NCBI RefSeq assembly: GCF_001722485.1
Contig: NZ_LWGL01000019.1
Location: 1-32,821 of the forward strand
Direction of reading: 5' to 3'
Length of the DNA: 32,821 bases
Source: Cellulosimicrobium cellulans
Lineage (GTDB): Bacteria; Actinomycetota; Actinomycetes; Actinomycetales; Cellulomonadaceae
Numbering within the stretch: the stretch's first letter is position 1; the number at the start of each line of letters is the position of its first letter. A program made the translations under genes and the position numbers. The notes below the pieces were generated by a model. It saw nothing but the letters and a program-made list of their open reading frames with translations. It had not been told where the DNA came from and ran no database searches. This document shows positions 1 to 8,591 of this stretch, one piece after another.

Positions 1-60
1 CCGTCGCCGCCCCGGCGCGGTCCGTCGCCGCCCCGGCGCGGTCCGTCGCCGCCCCGGCGC
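1..60. repeat. 21-bp tandem repeat, about 2.9 copies
   Basis: Copies lie at 1-21, 22-42 and 43-60 (the last lacks 3 nt) with no mismatches. The unit is 21 bp, so each copy adds seven codons in frame to the minus-strand rluB-like gene. The array may continue beyond the window edge. Confidence 0.9.
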
Positions 61-77
61 CCGTCTGCTGTGCTCAT
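1..77 (-). CDS. rluB: Pseudouridine synthase N-terminus (RluB-like), partial
   Basis: This is the 5' end of a gene that leaves the window. ATG at 77-75 overlaps the scpB stop in an ATGA junction, with an AAGGA Shine-Dalgarno about 6 nt upstream. The visible protein starts MSTADGRR and then repeats the 7-residue unit GGDGPRR almost three times, encoded by a 21-bp DNA tandem repeat. No catalytic domain is visible. The assignment rests on gene order: in actinobacteria scpA-scpB is normally followed by the 23S rRNA pseudouridine synthase gene rluB, whose proteins often begin with a basic, Gly/Arg/Asp-rich disordered tail. The reading frame and start are seen in the sequence; the product name is inferred. 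Confidence 0.7.
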   Translation of the reverse strand, partial: MSTADGRRGGDGPRRGGDGPRRGGD

Positions 78-814
78 GCTTGTCCTTCGTCCGTGCCCGG
101 GTCCGCCGCTACGGCGTCCTCGGGCGAGTCGTCGTCAGCCGCCGCGCCCCGGCGGGGGCCGCCGCGCAGGTCGGCGAGCCCGTCGATGCCCTCGAGGTCG
201 TCCATGCCCGGCAGGTGCGGCGCGAGCGCCGGCAGCTCGTCGAGCGACGTGAAGCCCATCCGCTCGAGGAAGTACCCCGTCGTGCCGAACAGGCCCGCCC
301 CGGTGTGCGGGTCCTGGCCGACCTCGGCCACGAGACCGCGCGCGACGAGCGTGCGCACCACGCCGTCGACGTTCACGCCCCGCACCGCGGAGACCTGCCC
401 GCGGCTGACCGGTTGACGGTACGCGATGACGGCGAGAGTCTCCAACGCGGCCTGCGTGAGGCGCGCCGTCTGCCCGCCCTGGACGAACCGGCTCACGACC
501 TCGGCGTGCGCGGGCGCCGAGTACACGCGCCACCCGCCGCCGGCCTCGCGCAGCTCGAACCCGCGCGGACGTCCGCCGTCCTCGCCGCGGTACTCGGCCG
601 CGAGCGCCGCGAGCGCCGTCGTCACGTCGTCCGTGGGGACCTCGAGCGCGGCCGCGAGCTCGACGACCGGGACCGGCTCGTCCGCGACCATGAGCACGGC
701 CTCGAGCGCGGCGGGCAGACCGCCGGGCAGGTCGTGCACCTCCGTCGTCGTCGCCGGCAGGTCGCCGGGCAGCGCGTCCCGGTCCGCGTCGGGCACCGTC
801 GTCGGCTCGCTCAC
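74..814 (-). CDS. scpB: Segregation and condensation protein B
   Basis: ScpB dimerises and binds the kleisin ScpA to complete the SMC-ScpAB condensin that organises and segregates the chromosome. The 246-residue protein has the ScpB double winged-helix core (LEAVLMVADEPVPV near residue 40; LETLAVIAYRQPVSRGQ near 120; GLFGTTGYFLERMG near 175), followed by an acidic, Gly-rich tail. The GTG start at 814 overlaps the scpA stop (GTGA) and has a GGAGG about 7 nt upstream. A longer frame reaching 967 exists, but its extra N-terminus is arginine-rich antisense-like sequence inside scpA and was not used. Overlaps at both ends indicate translational coupling with scpA and rluB. Confidence 0.96.
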   Translation of the reverse strand: MSEPTTVPDADRDALPGDLPATTTEVHDLPGGLPAALEAVLMVADEPVPVVELAAALEVPTDDVTTALAALAAEYRGEDGGRPRGFELREAGGGWRVYSAPAHAEVVSRFVQGGQTARLTQAALETLAVIAYRQPVSRGQVSAVRGVNVDGVVRTLVARGLVAEVGQDPHTGAGLFGTTGYFLERMGFTSLDELPALAPHLPGMDDLEGIDGLADLRGGPRRGAAADDDSPEDAVAADPGTDEGQA

Positions 815-1764
815 GCGGGCACCTCCTCCGCGCCGGCGGGCGTGGCCGCGGCGCCGTCGTCGTCGGTCTCGGGCGACGCGTGCGGCTCGTCGCCCTCGTC
901 GAACTCGCTGGCCGCGCCCAGCGCCGCGGCGGCGTCCTCGTCGCCCGCGTCGGCGCCACGGGCCCACCGCACCGTGAGCTCACCGAGCGGCGTGACCTGG
1001 TCGAACCCGACGAGACCCTCGCGGAACAGCTCGAGCAGCGCGAGGAACCGCGCCACGACGACCACCGTCTCGTCCGCGTCCGCGACGAGGGCGCGGAACG
1101 TCGTCGTGCCCTGCCGCCGCACGTGCGCCGCGACGAGCTCCGCCTGCTCGCGCACGCTCACCGCGGGCGCGTGCAGGTGCGCGAGGTCGACGCCGGGCGG
1201 GGCCGGCTTCGGCGCGAGCGCGCCGGCGGCCAGCGCGGCGAGCTGGTCCGGCCCCATGGTCCACACGAGCTCGGGCAGGAGCGCCGCGAGGTGCGGCTCG
1301 AGCTGCACGACGCGCGGGAAGCTCCGGCCCTGGCTCTCGAACCGCTCCGCGAGCACGCCCGCGACGTCCTTGTACGCGCGGTACTGCAGGAGCCGGACGA
1401 ACAGCAGGTCGCGCGCCTCGAGCAGCGCGAGGTCCTCCTCGTCGTCGACGCTGCCGGACGGGAGCAGCCGCGCGGCCTTGAGGTCGAGCAGCGTCGCGGC
1501 CACGACGAGGAACTCGCTCGCCGTGCCGAGGTCCCAGCCCGGGTGCGGCTCCCCCGCCGCGCGTGCGGCCTCGGCGGCGCGCTCGGCCTCGCGGATGTAC
1601 GCGATGAAGTCGTCGGTCACGCGGCCGAGCGCGACCTCGGTGATGTCGAGCTTGTGCTTCGTGATGAGGGACAGCAGCAGGTCGAACGGCCCGTTGAAGT
1701 TGTCGAGCCGGACCTCGAAGCCGCGGTGCTCGGGCGCCCCGGCCGCGTCAGGCGGCGTCGCCAC
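811..1764 (-). CDS. scpA: Segregation and condensation protein A (kleisin)
   Basis: ScpA bridges the SMC head domains and recruits ScpB. The 317-residue protein shows the family's N-terminal signature FEVRLDNFNGPFDLLLSLI near residue 16, followed by KLDITEVALGRVTDDF, and a C-terminal winged helix (FRALVADADETVVVVARFLALLELFREG near residue 225) that contacts the other SMC head. It ends in an acidic low-complexity tail rich in D, E and A. The GTG start at 1764 lies inside the end of parA (17-nt overlap), with GGGAG upstream; the stop overlaps scpB. ParA, ScpA and ScpB are therefore probably made from one message. Confidence 0.96.
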   Translation of the reverse strand: MATPPDAAGAPEHRGFEVRLDNFNGPFDLLLSLITKHKLDITEVALGRVTDDFIAYIREAERAAEAARAAGEPHPGWDLGTASEFLVVAATLLDLKAARLLPSGSVDDEEDLALLEARDLLFVRLLQYRAYKDVAGVLAERFESQGRSFPRVVQLEPHLAALLPELVWTMGPDQLAALAAGALAPKPAPPGVDLAHLHAPAVSVREQAELVAAHVRRQGTTTFRALVADADETVVVVARFLALLELFREGLVGFDQVTPLGELTVRWARGADAGDEDAAAALGAASEFDEGDEPHASPETDDDGAAATPAGAEEVPA

Positions 1765-2683
1765 GGGCGACCAGCTCCCGGGCGAGCTGCCGGTAGGCCT
1801 GGGCGCCGGGGTGGTTCGGCGCGTACACGGTGATCGGCTCGGCGGCCACCGACGCGTCGGGGAACTTCACGGTGCGGCCGATGACGGTCTGCAGCAGCTT
1901 GTCGCCGAACGCCTCGTGGACCCGCGCCACGACCTCGCGCGAGTGCAGCGTCCGCGAGTCGAACATCGTCGCGAGGATGCCGTCGACGTCGAGCCGCGGG
2001 TTGAGGCGGTCGCGCACCTTGTCGATCGTCTCCACGAGCAGGGCGACGCCGCGCAGCGCGAAGAACTCGCACTCGAGCGGGATGAGCACGCCGTGCGCCG
2101 CGGTGAGCGCGTTGACCGTGAGCAGGCCGAGCGAGGGCTGGCAGTCGACGAGGATGACGTCGTACTCGTCCACGACGGGCCGCAGCACGCGCGAGAGCAC
2201 CGACTCGCGCGCGACCTCGCCCACGAGCTGGACCTCCGCGGCGGACAGGTCGATGTTCGCCGGCAGCACGTCGAGGTTCTCGACGTCGGTGTGCACGAGC
2301 ACGTCCTGCACGTCGACGTCGCGCTCCATGAGGAGGTTGTAGACCGTGAGGTCGAGCTCGTGCGGGTTGATGCCCAGGCCCACCGAAGCGGCGCCCTGCG
2401 GGTCGAAGTCGACGAGCAGCACGCGGCGGCCGTACTCCGCGAGCGCCGCGCCCAGGTTGATGGTGGTCGTCGTCTTGCCGACGCCGCCCTTCTGGTTGCA
2501 CATCGCGATGATGCGGCCGGGGCCGTGCGTGGCGAGCGGGGCCGGGACGGCGAACTCGGGCAGGGGCCGGCCCACGACGTCGGTGCGCTGGGTCGGTGCG
2601 GTGCCCGGGGCGGTTTCCGGGACGTCGACGGGCGCAGGGCTCGTCTCGTGCTGGGTCTCGGCCTGGCTGCTCACGCCCGCCAC
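1748..2683 (-). CDS. parA: ParA/Soj-family chromosome partitioning ATPase
   Basis: This is a 311-residue P-loop ATPase. The deviant Walker A motif KGGVGKT sits at residues 65-71, preceded by MCNQ, and Walker A' DFDPQG starts at residue 92. The SRTLHSREV and ANHPGAQAYRQLARELV-like C-terminal segments match actinobacterial orphan ParA proteins encoded beside xerD and scpAB. The first ~50 residues are Pro/Thr/Ala-rich and probably disordered. No parB or clear parS lies next to it, so this is more likely the scpAB-linked paralogue than the origin-proximal ParA. GTG at 2683 is used; a second GTG at 2674 (starting VSSQAETQ) is almost as likely, since neither has a strong, well-spaced Shine-Dalgarno. 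Confidence 0.9.
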   Translation of the reverse strand: MAGVSSQAETQHETSPAPVDVPETAPGTAPTQRTDVVGRPLPEFAVPAPLATHGPGRIIAMCNQKGGVGKTTTTINLGAALAEYGRRVLLVDFDPQGAASVGLGINPHELDLTVYNLLMERDVDVQDVLVHTDVENLDVLPANIDLSAAEVQLVGEVARESVLSRVLRPVVDEYDVILVDCQPSLGLLTVNALTAAHGVLIPLECEFFALRGVALLVETIDKVRDRLNPRLDVDGILATMFDSRTLHSREVVARVHEAFGDKLLQTVIGRTVKFPDASVAAEPITVYAPNHPGAQAYRQLARELVARGDAA

Positions 2684-2734
2684 GGTATCGCAGGACCCCC
2701 CGCCGCACCCGTGTCCGGGCCCGCGTGGCGCGCC

Positions 2735-3697
2735 TCAGCCGAGCGCGCGCGGGTGCGCCGCGGTGTACACCTCGCGCAGCGTGTCCGGCGTCACCAGCGT
2801 GTAGATCTGCGTCGTCGTGACCGAGGCGTGCCCCAGCAGTTCCTGCACGACGCGCACGTCGGCACCGCCCGCGAGCAGATGCGTCGCGAACGAGTGGCGC
2901 AGCGTGTGCGGCGAGATCCGCTCCGGGCGGTCGATGCCCGCGCGCTCGGCCGCGGTCCGCAGCACCGCCCACGCGCTCTGCCGCGACAGGCGCGCCCCGC
3001 GCGTGTTGAGGAACACGGCCGGCGTCCCGCGCCCGCCCGCGGCCAGCGCCGGGCGTCCCCGCACGAGGTAGGCGTCGAGCGCGCGCCGGGCGTACGAGCC
3101 GACGGGCACGACCCGCTCCTTGCTGCCCTTGCCGAGCAGCCGCACCGCGCCGCCGGCCAGGTCGAGGTCGTCGACGTCGAGGCTGACCGCCTCCGAGATG
3201 CGTGCGCCCGTGGAGTACACGAGCTCCAGCAGCGCCCGGTCGCGCAGCGCCCCGGGCCCGTCGCCCGCGCTCGCGGCCTCGAGGATGCGCTCGACCTCGT
3301 CGGTCGAGATCGCCTTGGGCAGCCGCCTGCCCTGCGACGGCGGGCGCACGTCGGCGGACGGGTCGGTGTCGGCGAGCCCCTCCGCGGTGCAGAACCGGTG
3401 CCATCCCCGCACGGCCGCCACGGAGCGGGCCGTGGACGACGGCGACAGGCTCGCGCCGCCGTCGGCGCCCGTGCGCAGCGCCGTGACGTAGGCGGCGACG
3501 TCCTCGGGCGCCACGTCGCGCACGGCGTGGTTCCCGCGCTCGGCCAGGAAGGCGACGTAGCGCGCGAGGTCGCGGCGGTAGGCCGCGACGGTGTTGGCGG
3601 AGAGGCCGCGCTCGACGGCGAGGTGCGCGAGGTACTCGCGCGCGGCCCGGTCGAGGGCGTCGGGCACGCCGGTCGCCGGTCCCGCGGACCCGCTCAC
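2735..3697 (-). CDS. xerD: Tyrosine recombinase XerD
   Basis: XerD, with XerC, resolves chromosome dimers at dif. The protein has 320 residues: an N-terminal SAM-like core-binding domain ([18 protein letters not shown] from about residue 18) and a C-terminal catalytic domain. The full catalytic set is visible: R166 in TGARISE, K190 in LGKGSKE, H264 and R267 in [11 protein letters not shown]290 in [14 protein letters not shown], and the Tyr nucleophile at 299. The GTG start at 3697 has GGGGAGG upstream. It heads the operon xerD > parA > scpA > scpB > rluB, 51 nt before parA. The surroundings are core genes, so this is the housekeeping recombinase and not an integrase. Confidence 0.95.
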   Translation of the reverse strand: MSGSAGPATGVPDALDRAAREYLAHLAVERGLSANTVAAYRRDLARYVAFLAERGNHAVRDVAPEDVAAYVTALRTGADGGASLSPSSTARSVAAVRGWHRFCTAEGLADTDPSADVRPPSQGRRLPKAISTDEVERILEAASAGDGPGALRDRALLELVYSTGARISEAVSLDVDDLDLAGGAVRLLGKGSKERVVPVGSYARRALDAYLVRGRPALAAGGRGTPAVFLNTRGARLSRQSAWAVLRTAAERAGIDRPERISPHTLRHSFATHLLAGGADVRVVQELLGHASVTTTQIYTLVTPDTLREVYTAAHPRALG

Positions 3698-3719
3698 CGG
3701 CGCCTCCCCGACACCGTGC

Positions 3720-4724
3720 TCACCAGGGCAGGAAGACGTCGACCGCGACCGCGACGAACAGCAGGGTCAGGTAGGTGATGGACGCGTGGAACACCTTCAT
3801 CGCGCCGATCTTGCCGCGCGACGGGTCCTTCGCGCGGCGCAGCATGGTCACGCACGACCACATGAACCAGGCGCCGAGACCGGTCGCCACCACGCCGTAG
3901 AACCACGTCATGCCGGCGAGCGGCCACAGCGCCAGGGACGAGGCGACCATCGCGACGCCGTAGAGGATCATCTCGAGCGCGACCCGGCGGTCGTCGGCGA
4001 CGACCGGGAGCATCGGGACGCCGGCGGTGGCGTAGTCCCGCTTGAACTTCATGGACAGCGGCCAGTAGTGCGGCGGCGTCCAGAAGAAGATCACGAGGAA
4101 CAGCGCGAGCGCGGCCCAGCTGAGCGACCCGGTGACCGCGGACCAGCCGATGAAGACCGGCATGCAGCCCGCGATGCCGCCCCACACGATGTTCTGCGGG
4201 GTGCGCCGCTTGAGGATCATCGTGTAGCCGACGACGTAGATCGCGATCGCGCCGAACGTCAGCCACGCGGAGACCGCGTTGACGAGGACGGCGAACCACA
4301 CGAGCGAGACCACCCCGAGCACCGTCGCGAACACGAGCGCGGCGCGCGGCGTGACCTCGCCCGTGACGAGAGGCCGCCGCTTGGTGCGGTTCATCACCTC
4401 GTCGATATCGCGGTCGAGGTAGCAGTTGTAGGCGTTCGCCGAGCCGGCGGCGAGCGCGCCGCCGACCAGCGTCGCGAGGACGAGCCACAGGCCGGGCATG
4501 CCGCCCTGCGCGAGGATCATCGTCGGCAGCGTCGTGACGAGCAGGAGCTCGATGATGCGGGGCTTCGTCAGCGCGACGTACGCGCCGACACGGGCCTTCC
4601 AGCCGCGGTCGCCGACGCCGGCACGGTCACCCGGAGCCGTCGCCACGGTGGCCGGCCCGGGGGTCGCCGCGGTGCGCGACGGGACTCCGGTGCCGTCGAT
4701 CGGGGCCTGGCTCGTGATGTGCAC
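3720..4724 (-). CDS. ctaB: Protoheme IX farnesyltransferase (heme O synthase)
   Basis: CtaB is a polytopic membrane prenyltransferase that adds farnesyl to protoheme IX to give heme O for cytochrome oxidases. The protein has 334 residues. The first Asp-rich UbiA motif is in [23 protein letters not shown] (about residues 97-119), followed by alternating hydrophobic segments and the conserved [19 protein letters not shown] region near residue 215. The first ~40 residues are an Ala/Pro/Thr-rich cytoplasmic extension. The GTG start at 4724 is weakly supported: no good Shine-Dalgarno is visible, and internal GTG codons could serve. xerD starts 22 nt downstream on the same strand, so read-through is possible. 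It diverges from tkt, as in mycobacteria. Confidence 0.95.
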   Translation of the reverse strand: MHITSQAPIDGTGVPSRTAATPGPATVATAPGDRAGVGDRGWKARVGAYVALTKPRIIELLLVTTLPTMILAQGGMPGLWLVLATLVGGALAAGSANAYNCYLDRDIDEVMNRTKRRPLVTGEVTPRAALVFATVLGVVSLVWFAVLVNAVSAWLTFGAIAIYVVGYTMILKRRTPQNIVWGGIAGCMPVFIGWSAVTGSLSWAALALFLVIFFWTPPHYWPLSMKFKRDYATAGVPMLPVVADDRRVALEMILYGVAMVASSLALWPLAGMTWFYGVVATGLGAWFMWSCVTMLRRAKDPSRGKIGAMKVFHASITYLTLLFVAVAVDVFLPW

Positions 4725-5051
4725 GCGCTTCGGTGTTCCGTTCTGAGCTGGGGGGCGAGCTGGGACGGACCGCCGGCCGTCCGCTGCTCATCGTACGTCG
4801 CCACCTGCCCGGGTACCGCCCCGACGGGCCCGCGGGCCGTGTGAGATCGGCCCGGGATCCACCACGTGGGCACCTACCGGGCGCGGGCGCACGTCGCGTA
4901 TAGGCTGGACGGCGCAGGCGTGCTGCGCCGCGCGACCGCCCGAGGCCGCACGGCCCGCTCGGACGGCCGGCCCGGCCGGGAGCGTCCGACGACCTGCTTC
5001 GAGATGTCGCGAGGATCCGGGGCCGCGCGCTCCGGACGGGAATGAGGTTCG
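4725..5051. promoter_or_regulatory. Divergent ctaB/tkt intergenic region
   Basis: This is 327 bp without a gene. For tkt, the best -10 is TAGGCT (4901-4906) inside TATAGGCT, giving a leader of about 140 nt; no convincing -35 TTGAC is present. For ctaB, TACGAT on the minus strand (4795-4790) is a possible -10. An 8-bp palindrome CCACGTGG (4862-4869) and GGGATCCA (4854-4861) lie upstream of the tkt -10. No operator with a known regulator was recognised. Confidence 0.45.
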
Positions 5052-7214
5052 GTGAACGCGTTGTCCCCTGCTCACACGCCCCTGGACTGGACGGACCTGG
5101 ACGACCGGGCCGTCAAGGCGATCAAGGCGCTCGCCGCCGACGCCGTGGAGAAGGTCGGCAACGGCCACCCCGGTACCGCGATCTCCCTGGCCCCCGCGGC
5201 CTACCTGCTCTTCCAGAAGGTCATGCGCCACGACCCGGCCGACGACCACTGGGTCGGCCGTGACCGCTTCGTGCTGTCCGCCGGGCACTCGTCGCTCACG
5301 CTGTACCTCCAGCTGTTCCTCGCGGGCTACGGCCTCGAGATGGAGGACGTCGCGGCGCTGCGCACGTGGGGCTCCAAGACCCCCGGCCACCCCGAGTACA
5401 AGCACACGCGCGGCGTCGAGATCACCACGGGCCCGCTCGGCCAGGGCCTCGCCTCGGCCGTCGGCATGGCGTTCGCCGCCCGTCGCGAGCGCGGCCTGCT
5501 CGACCCCAACGCCGCGCCCGGCGAGTCGCCGTTCGACCACAACGTCTACGTCATCGCCTCCGACGGCGACCTCCAGGAGGGCGTGACCTCCGAGGCCTCG
5601 TCGCTCGCCGGCCACCAGCAGCTCGGCAACCTCGTCGTGATCTGGGACGACAACAAGATCTCCATCGAGGACGACACCGACATCGCGTTCACCGAGGACG
5701 TCCTCGCACGCTACGAGGCCTACGGCTGGCACACGCAGCGCGTCGACTGGACGAACGGCGGCACCGGCTACGCCGAGGACGTCGACGCGCTCGCCGCGGC
5801 GCTCGAGGCCGCGCGCACGGAGACCGGCAAGCCGTCGATCATCGCGCTGCGCACGATCATCGGCTGGCCCTCCCCCACCAAGCAGAACACCGGCGGCATC
5901 CACGGCTCCGCCATGGGCGCCGACGAGGTGCGCGGCCTCAAGGTCGAGCTCGGCCTCGACCCCGAGGCGACCTTCGCGATCGACGACGACGTGCTCGCGC
6001 ACACCCGCTCGGTCGGCGAGCGCCAGTCCGACCGGCGCGGCGCGTGGGACACGGCGTTCGAGGCGTGGAAGACCGCCAACCCCGCCGGCGTCGAGCTGCT
6101 CGACCGCCTCTCGCGGCGCGAGCTGCCCGCCGGGTGGGAGGACGCGCTGCCCACGTTCGAGACCGGCAAGGCCGTCGCGACGCGTGCCGCGTCCGGCAAG
6201 GTCCTCACCGCCCTCAAGGACGTGCTGCCCGAGCTCTGGGGCGGCTCGGCCGACCTCGCGGGCTCCAACAACACGACCATGGACGGCGAGCCGTCGTTCG
6301 TGCCGGTCGAGCACGCGACGAAGAAGTTCCCGGGCCACGAGTACGGGCGCACGCTGCACTTCGGCATCCGCGAGCACGCGATGGGCTCGATCCTCAACGG
6401 GATCGTGCTGCACGGCGGCACGCGCGCCTACGGCGGCACGTTCCTCACGTTCTCCGACTACATGCGCCCCGCGGTGCGCCTCGCGGCCCTCATGCAGATC
6501 CCGACGACGTTCGTGTGGACGCACGACTCGATCGGCCTCGGCGAGGACGGCCCGACGCACCAGCCCGTCGAGCACCTCGCCGCGCTGCGCGCCATCCCGG
6601 GCCTCGACGTCGTGCGCCCCGCCGACGCGAACGAGGTCGCCTGGGCGTGGCGCACCATCCTCGAGACGACCGAGCGCCCGGCCGGCCTGATCCTCACGCG
6701 CCAGAACGTGCCCACGTTCCCGCGCGGCGAGGACGGCTTCGCCGACGCGTCGGGCACCGCGCGCGGCGGCTACGTGCTCGTCGACGCCGAGGGCACGCCG
6801 GACGTGATCCTCATCGGCACGGGCTCGGAGGTCCAGCTCGCCGTCGAGGCGCGCGAGCTGCTCGCCGCCGACGGCATCCAGGCCCGCGTCGTGTCGCTGC
6901 CGAGCCGCGAGTGGTACGACCTGCAGGACGACGCCTACCGCGAGTCGGTCCTGCCCGCCTCCGTGCGCGCGCGCGTGTCGGTCGAGGCCGGTGTGGCGCA
7001 GGGCTGGCGCGAGCTCGTCGGCGACGCCGGGCGCACCGTGAGCCTCGAGCACTACGGCGCGTCCGCCGACTACAAGGTGCTCTACCGCGAGTTCGGCATC
7101 ACGGCCGAGGCCGTCGCGTCGGCCGCGCGCGAGTCCATCGCCGCGGCACGCCGCGACGACGCCCCCGGCGGTCCGGCCAAGCCCACCGAGGGCGGCACTG
7201 GCGACGTCGACTGA
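5052..7214 (+). CDS. tkt: Transketolase
   Basis: This thiamine diphosphate enzyme moves two-carbon units in the non-oxidative pentose phosphate pathway. Its 720 residues match the family length. The N-terminal ThDP domain has GNGHPGTA (about 34-41) and GDGDLQEG-type cofactor sequence [19 protein letters not shown]. The pyrimidine-binding domain carries [12 protein letters not shown] with the catalytic Glu, and [20 protein letters not shown]. The GTG start at 5052 follows TGAGG with 4 nt spacing. It is first of the plus-strand set tkt-tal-zwf-opcA-pgl and is separated from tal by a strong hairpin, so partly independent transcription is likely. Confidence 0.97.
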   Translation: MNALSPAHTPLDWTDLDDRAVKAIKALAADAVEKVGNGHPGTAISLAPAAYLLFQKVMRHDPADDHWVGRDRFVLSAGHSSLTLYLQLFLAGYGLEMEDVAALRTWGSKTPGHPEYKHTRGVEITTGPLGQGLASAVGMAFAARRERGLLDPNAAPGESPFDHNVYVIASDGDLQEGVTSEASSLAGHQQLGNLVVIWDDNKISIEDDTDIAFTEDVLARYEAYGWHTQRVDWTNGGTGYAEDVDALAAALEAARTETGKPSIIALRTIIGWPSPTKQNTGGIHGSAMGADEVRGLKVELGLDPEATFAIDDDVLAHTRSVGERQSDRRGAWDTAFEAWKTANPAGVELLDRLSRRELPAGWEDALPTFETGKAVATRAASGKVLTALKDVLPELWGGSADLAGSNNTTMDGEPSFVPVEHATKKFPGHEYGRTLHFGIREHAMGSILNGIVLHGGTRAYGGTFLTFSDYMRPAVRLAALMQIPTTFVWTHDSIGLGEDGPTHQPVEHLAALRAIPGLDVVRPADANEVAWAWRTILETTERPAGLILTRQNVPTFPRGEDGFADASGTARGGYVLVDAEGTPDVILIGTGSEVQLAVEARELLAADGIQARVVSLPSREWYDLQDDAYRESVLPASVRARVSVEAGVAQGWRELVGDAGRTVSLEHYGASADYKVLYREFGITAEAVASAARESIAAARRDDAPGGPAKPTEGGTGDVD

Positions 7215-7226
7215 CCGATCGTAGAT

Positions 7227-7262
7227 TCCGGGGTGGGGCCCGGTCCGGCGCCCCACCCCGGA
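7227..7262 (+). terminator. GC-rich hairpin after tkt
   Basis: A perfect 13-bp stem pairs 7227-7239 with 7250-7262 around a 10-nt loop (core CCGGGGTGGGG / CCCCACCCCGG), 12 nt after the tkt stop. No T-tract follows, which is usual for actinobacterial terminators. It could also be an attenuator or mRNA 3' end within the pathway cluster. Confidence 0.65.
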
Positions 7263-7348
7263 CCGCCGCGCGGCGGACCACGAGCCCGTGCGCGGCACGC
7301 CGGGACAGGAGCGTCCCGGTACCTCGAGGCACCACGAGAGGACTCCTG

Positions 7349-8482
7349 ATGACGCAGACCACCGTCCCCGGCCCCATCGAGCAGCTCCGCCAGGCGGGCG
7401 TGTCCATCTGGCTCGACGACCTGTCGCGCGAGCGGCTCCGCACGGGCAACCTCGCCTCCCTCGTCGCCGAGCGCGGCGTCGTCGGCGTCACGACCAACCC
7501 CACGATCTTCGCCTCCGCGCTCGCCAAGGGCGACGCGTACGACGTCCAGCTCGCCGAGCTCGCGCGCGACGGGGTCGACGTCGAGGCCGCCGTCGAGCGG
7601 ATCACCACCGACGACGTGCGCACCGCCGCCGACCTGCTGCGGCCCGTCTACGACGCGACGGACGGCGTGGACGGCCGCGTGTCGATCGAGGTCGACCCGC
7701 GCCTGGCGGACGAGGACGCCTCGGCGACCGTCGAGGTCGCCGAGCGCCTGTGGCGCACGATCGACCGGCCCAACGTCTTCATCAAGATCCCCGCCACGCT
7801 GCCCGGGCTCGAGGCCATCACGCAGACCCTGGCGAAGGGCATCAGCGTCAACGTGACGCTCATCTTCTCCCTCGAGCGCTACCGCGCGGTGATGGACGCG
7901 TTCGCGACCGGGCTGGAGCAGGCCCGGGCCGCGGGTCACGACCTCGCCCCGATCGGCTCGGTCGCCTCGTTCTTCGTCTCGCGCGTCGACACCGCGGTGG
8001 ACGCCGCGCTGGAGAAGGTGGGCACCCCGGAGGCGCTCGACGTGCGCGGGCGGGCGGCGATCGCCAACGCTCGGCTCGCGTTCGAGGCGTACCAGGAGTT
8101 CGTGCTCACCGACCGCTGGCGCACCCTCGCCGCGGCCGGCGCGCGGCCGCAGCGTCCGCTGTGGGCGTCGACCGGCGTCAAGAACCCCGAGTACCCCGAC
8201 ACGATGTACGTCACCGAGCTCGTCACCGACGGCGTCGTCAACACCATGCCGGAAGGCACCCTCCAGGCGTTCGCCGACCACGGCGCCGTCTCCGGCGACA
8301 CGGTCGTCGGCGGCATCGACGCGGCGCGGCGCACCATCGAGACCGTGGAGTCTTTCGGCATCTCGATGACCGAGGTGACGCACGGCCTCGAGCGCGAGGG
8401 CGTGCGCAAGTTCGAGGACAGCTGGGCCGAGCTCCTGGACACGACCGCGGCGGGCCTGCGCGACGCCGCGGGGCGCGGCTGA
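7349..8482 (+). CDS. tal: Transaldolase
   Basis: Transaldolase moves the dihydroxyacetone unit between sedoheptulose-7-phosphate and glyceraldehyde-3-phosphate. The protein has 377 residues, the long actinobacterial type (about 370). GVTTNPTIF (46-54) and the Schiff-base lysine K146 in [10 protein letters not shown] are present, followed by [13 protein letters not shown] and [13 protein letters not shown]. The ATG start at 7349 is preceded by GAGAGGA at suitable spacing. It lies between two strong hairpins, downstream of tkt and upstream of zwf. Many actinobacteria place pgi (glucose-6-phosphate isomerase) between tal and zwf; it is absent here. Confidence 0.97.
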   Translation: MTQTTVPGPIEQLRQAGVSIWLDDLSRERLRTGNLASLVAERGVVGVTTNPTIFASALAKGDAYDVQLAELARDGVDVEAAVERITTDDVRTAADLLRPVYDATDGVDGRVSIEVDPRLADEDASATVEVAERLWRTIDRPNVFIKIPATLPGLEAITQTLAKGISVNVTLIFSLERYRAVMDAFATGLEQARAAGHDLAPIGSVASFFVSRVDTAVDAALEKVGTPEALDVRGRAAIANARLAFEAYQEFVLTDRWRTLAAAGARPQRPLWASTGVKNPEYPDTMYVTELVTDGVVNTMPEGTLQAFADHGAVSGDTVVGGIDAARRTIETVESFGISMTEVTHGLEREGVRKFEDSWAELLDTTAAGLRDAAGRG

Positions 8483-8513
8483 CGCCCGTCCCGCCACGCG
8501 GGCGCCCCCGCAC

Positions 8514-8550
8514 GGGCGTGCCGCGGTCCTCCTAGGATCGCGGCACGCCC
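8514..8550. terminator. Long hairpin between tal and zwf
   Basis: A 12-bp perfect inverted repeat (8514-8525 with 8539-8550, GGGCGTGCCGCG) is extended inward by a G·T pair and a 4-bp TCCT/AGGA stem, leaving a 3-nt loop: 17 paired positions in 37 nt. It lies 31 nt after the tal stop and 41 nt before zwf. TAGGAT (8533-8538), a plausible -10 for zwf, sits in the apical part, so the element could end tal transcripts, regulate zwf transcription, or both. Confidence 0.6.
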
Positions 8551-8591
8551 CAGACCTCTCCCCACCACGTCGAACGGAACGGTGCCATCAG

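Noticed and set aside
1748-3697. xerD-parA as a mobile or plasmid partition module
   Set aside because: The order xerD-parA-scpA-scpB-rluB is standard in actinobacterial chromosomes, and no attachment sites, transposase or composition change is visible.
80-3778. 1232-codon plus-strand open frame opposite scpB-xerD
   Set aside because: Arginine/valine/histidine-rich translation mirrored from genes with strong GC3 bias; no domain, and five well-supported genes occupy the other strand.
4788-7298. 836-codon minus-strand frame opposite tkt
   Set aside because: Shadow of transketolase codons; no start context and no recognisable domain.
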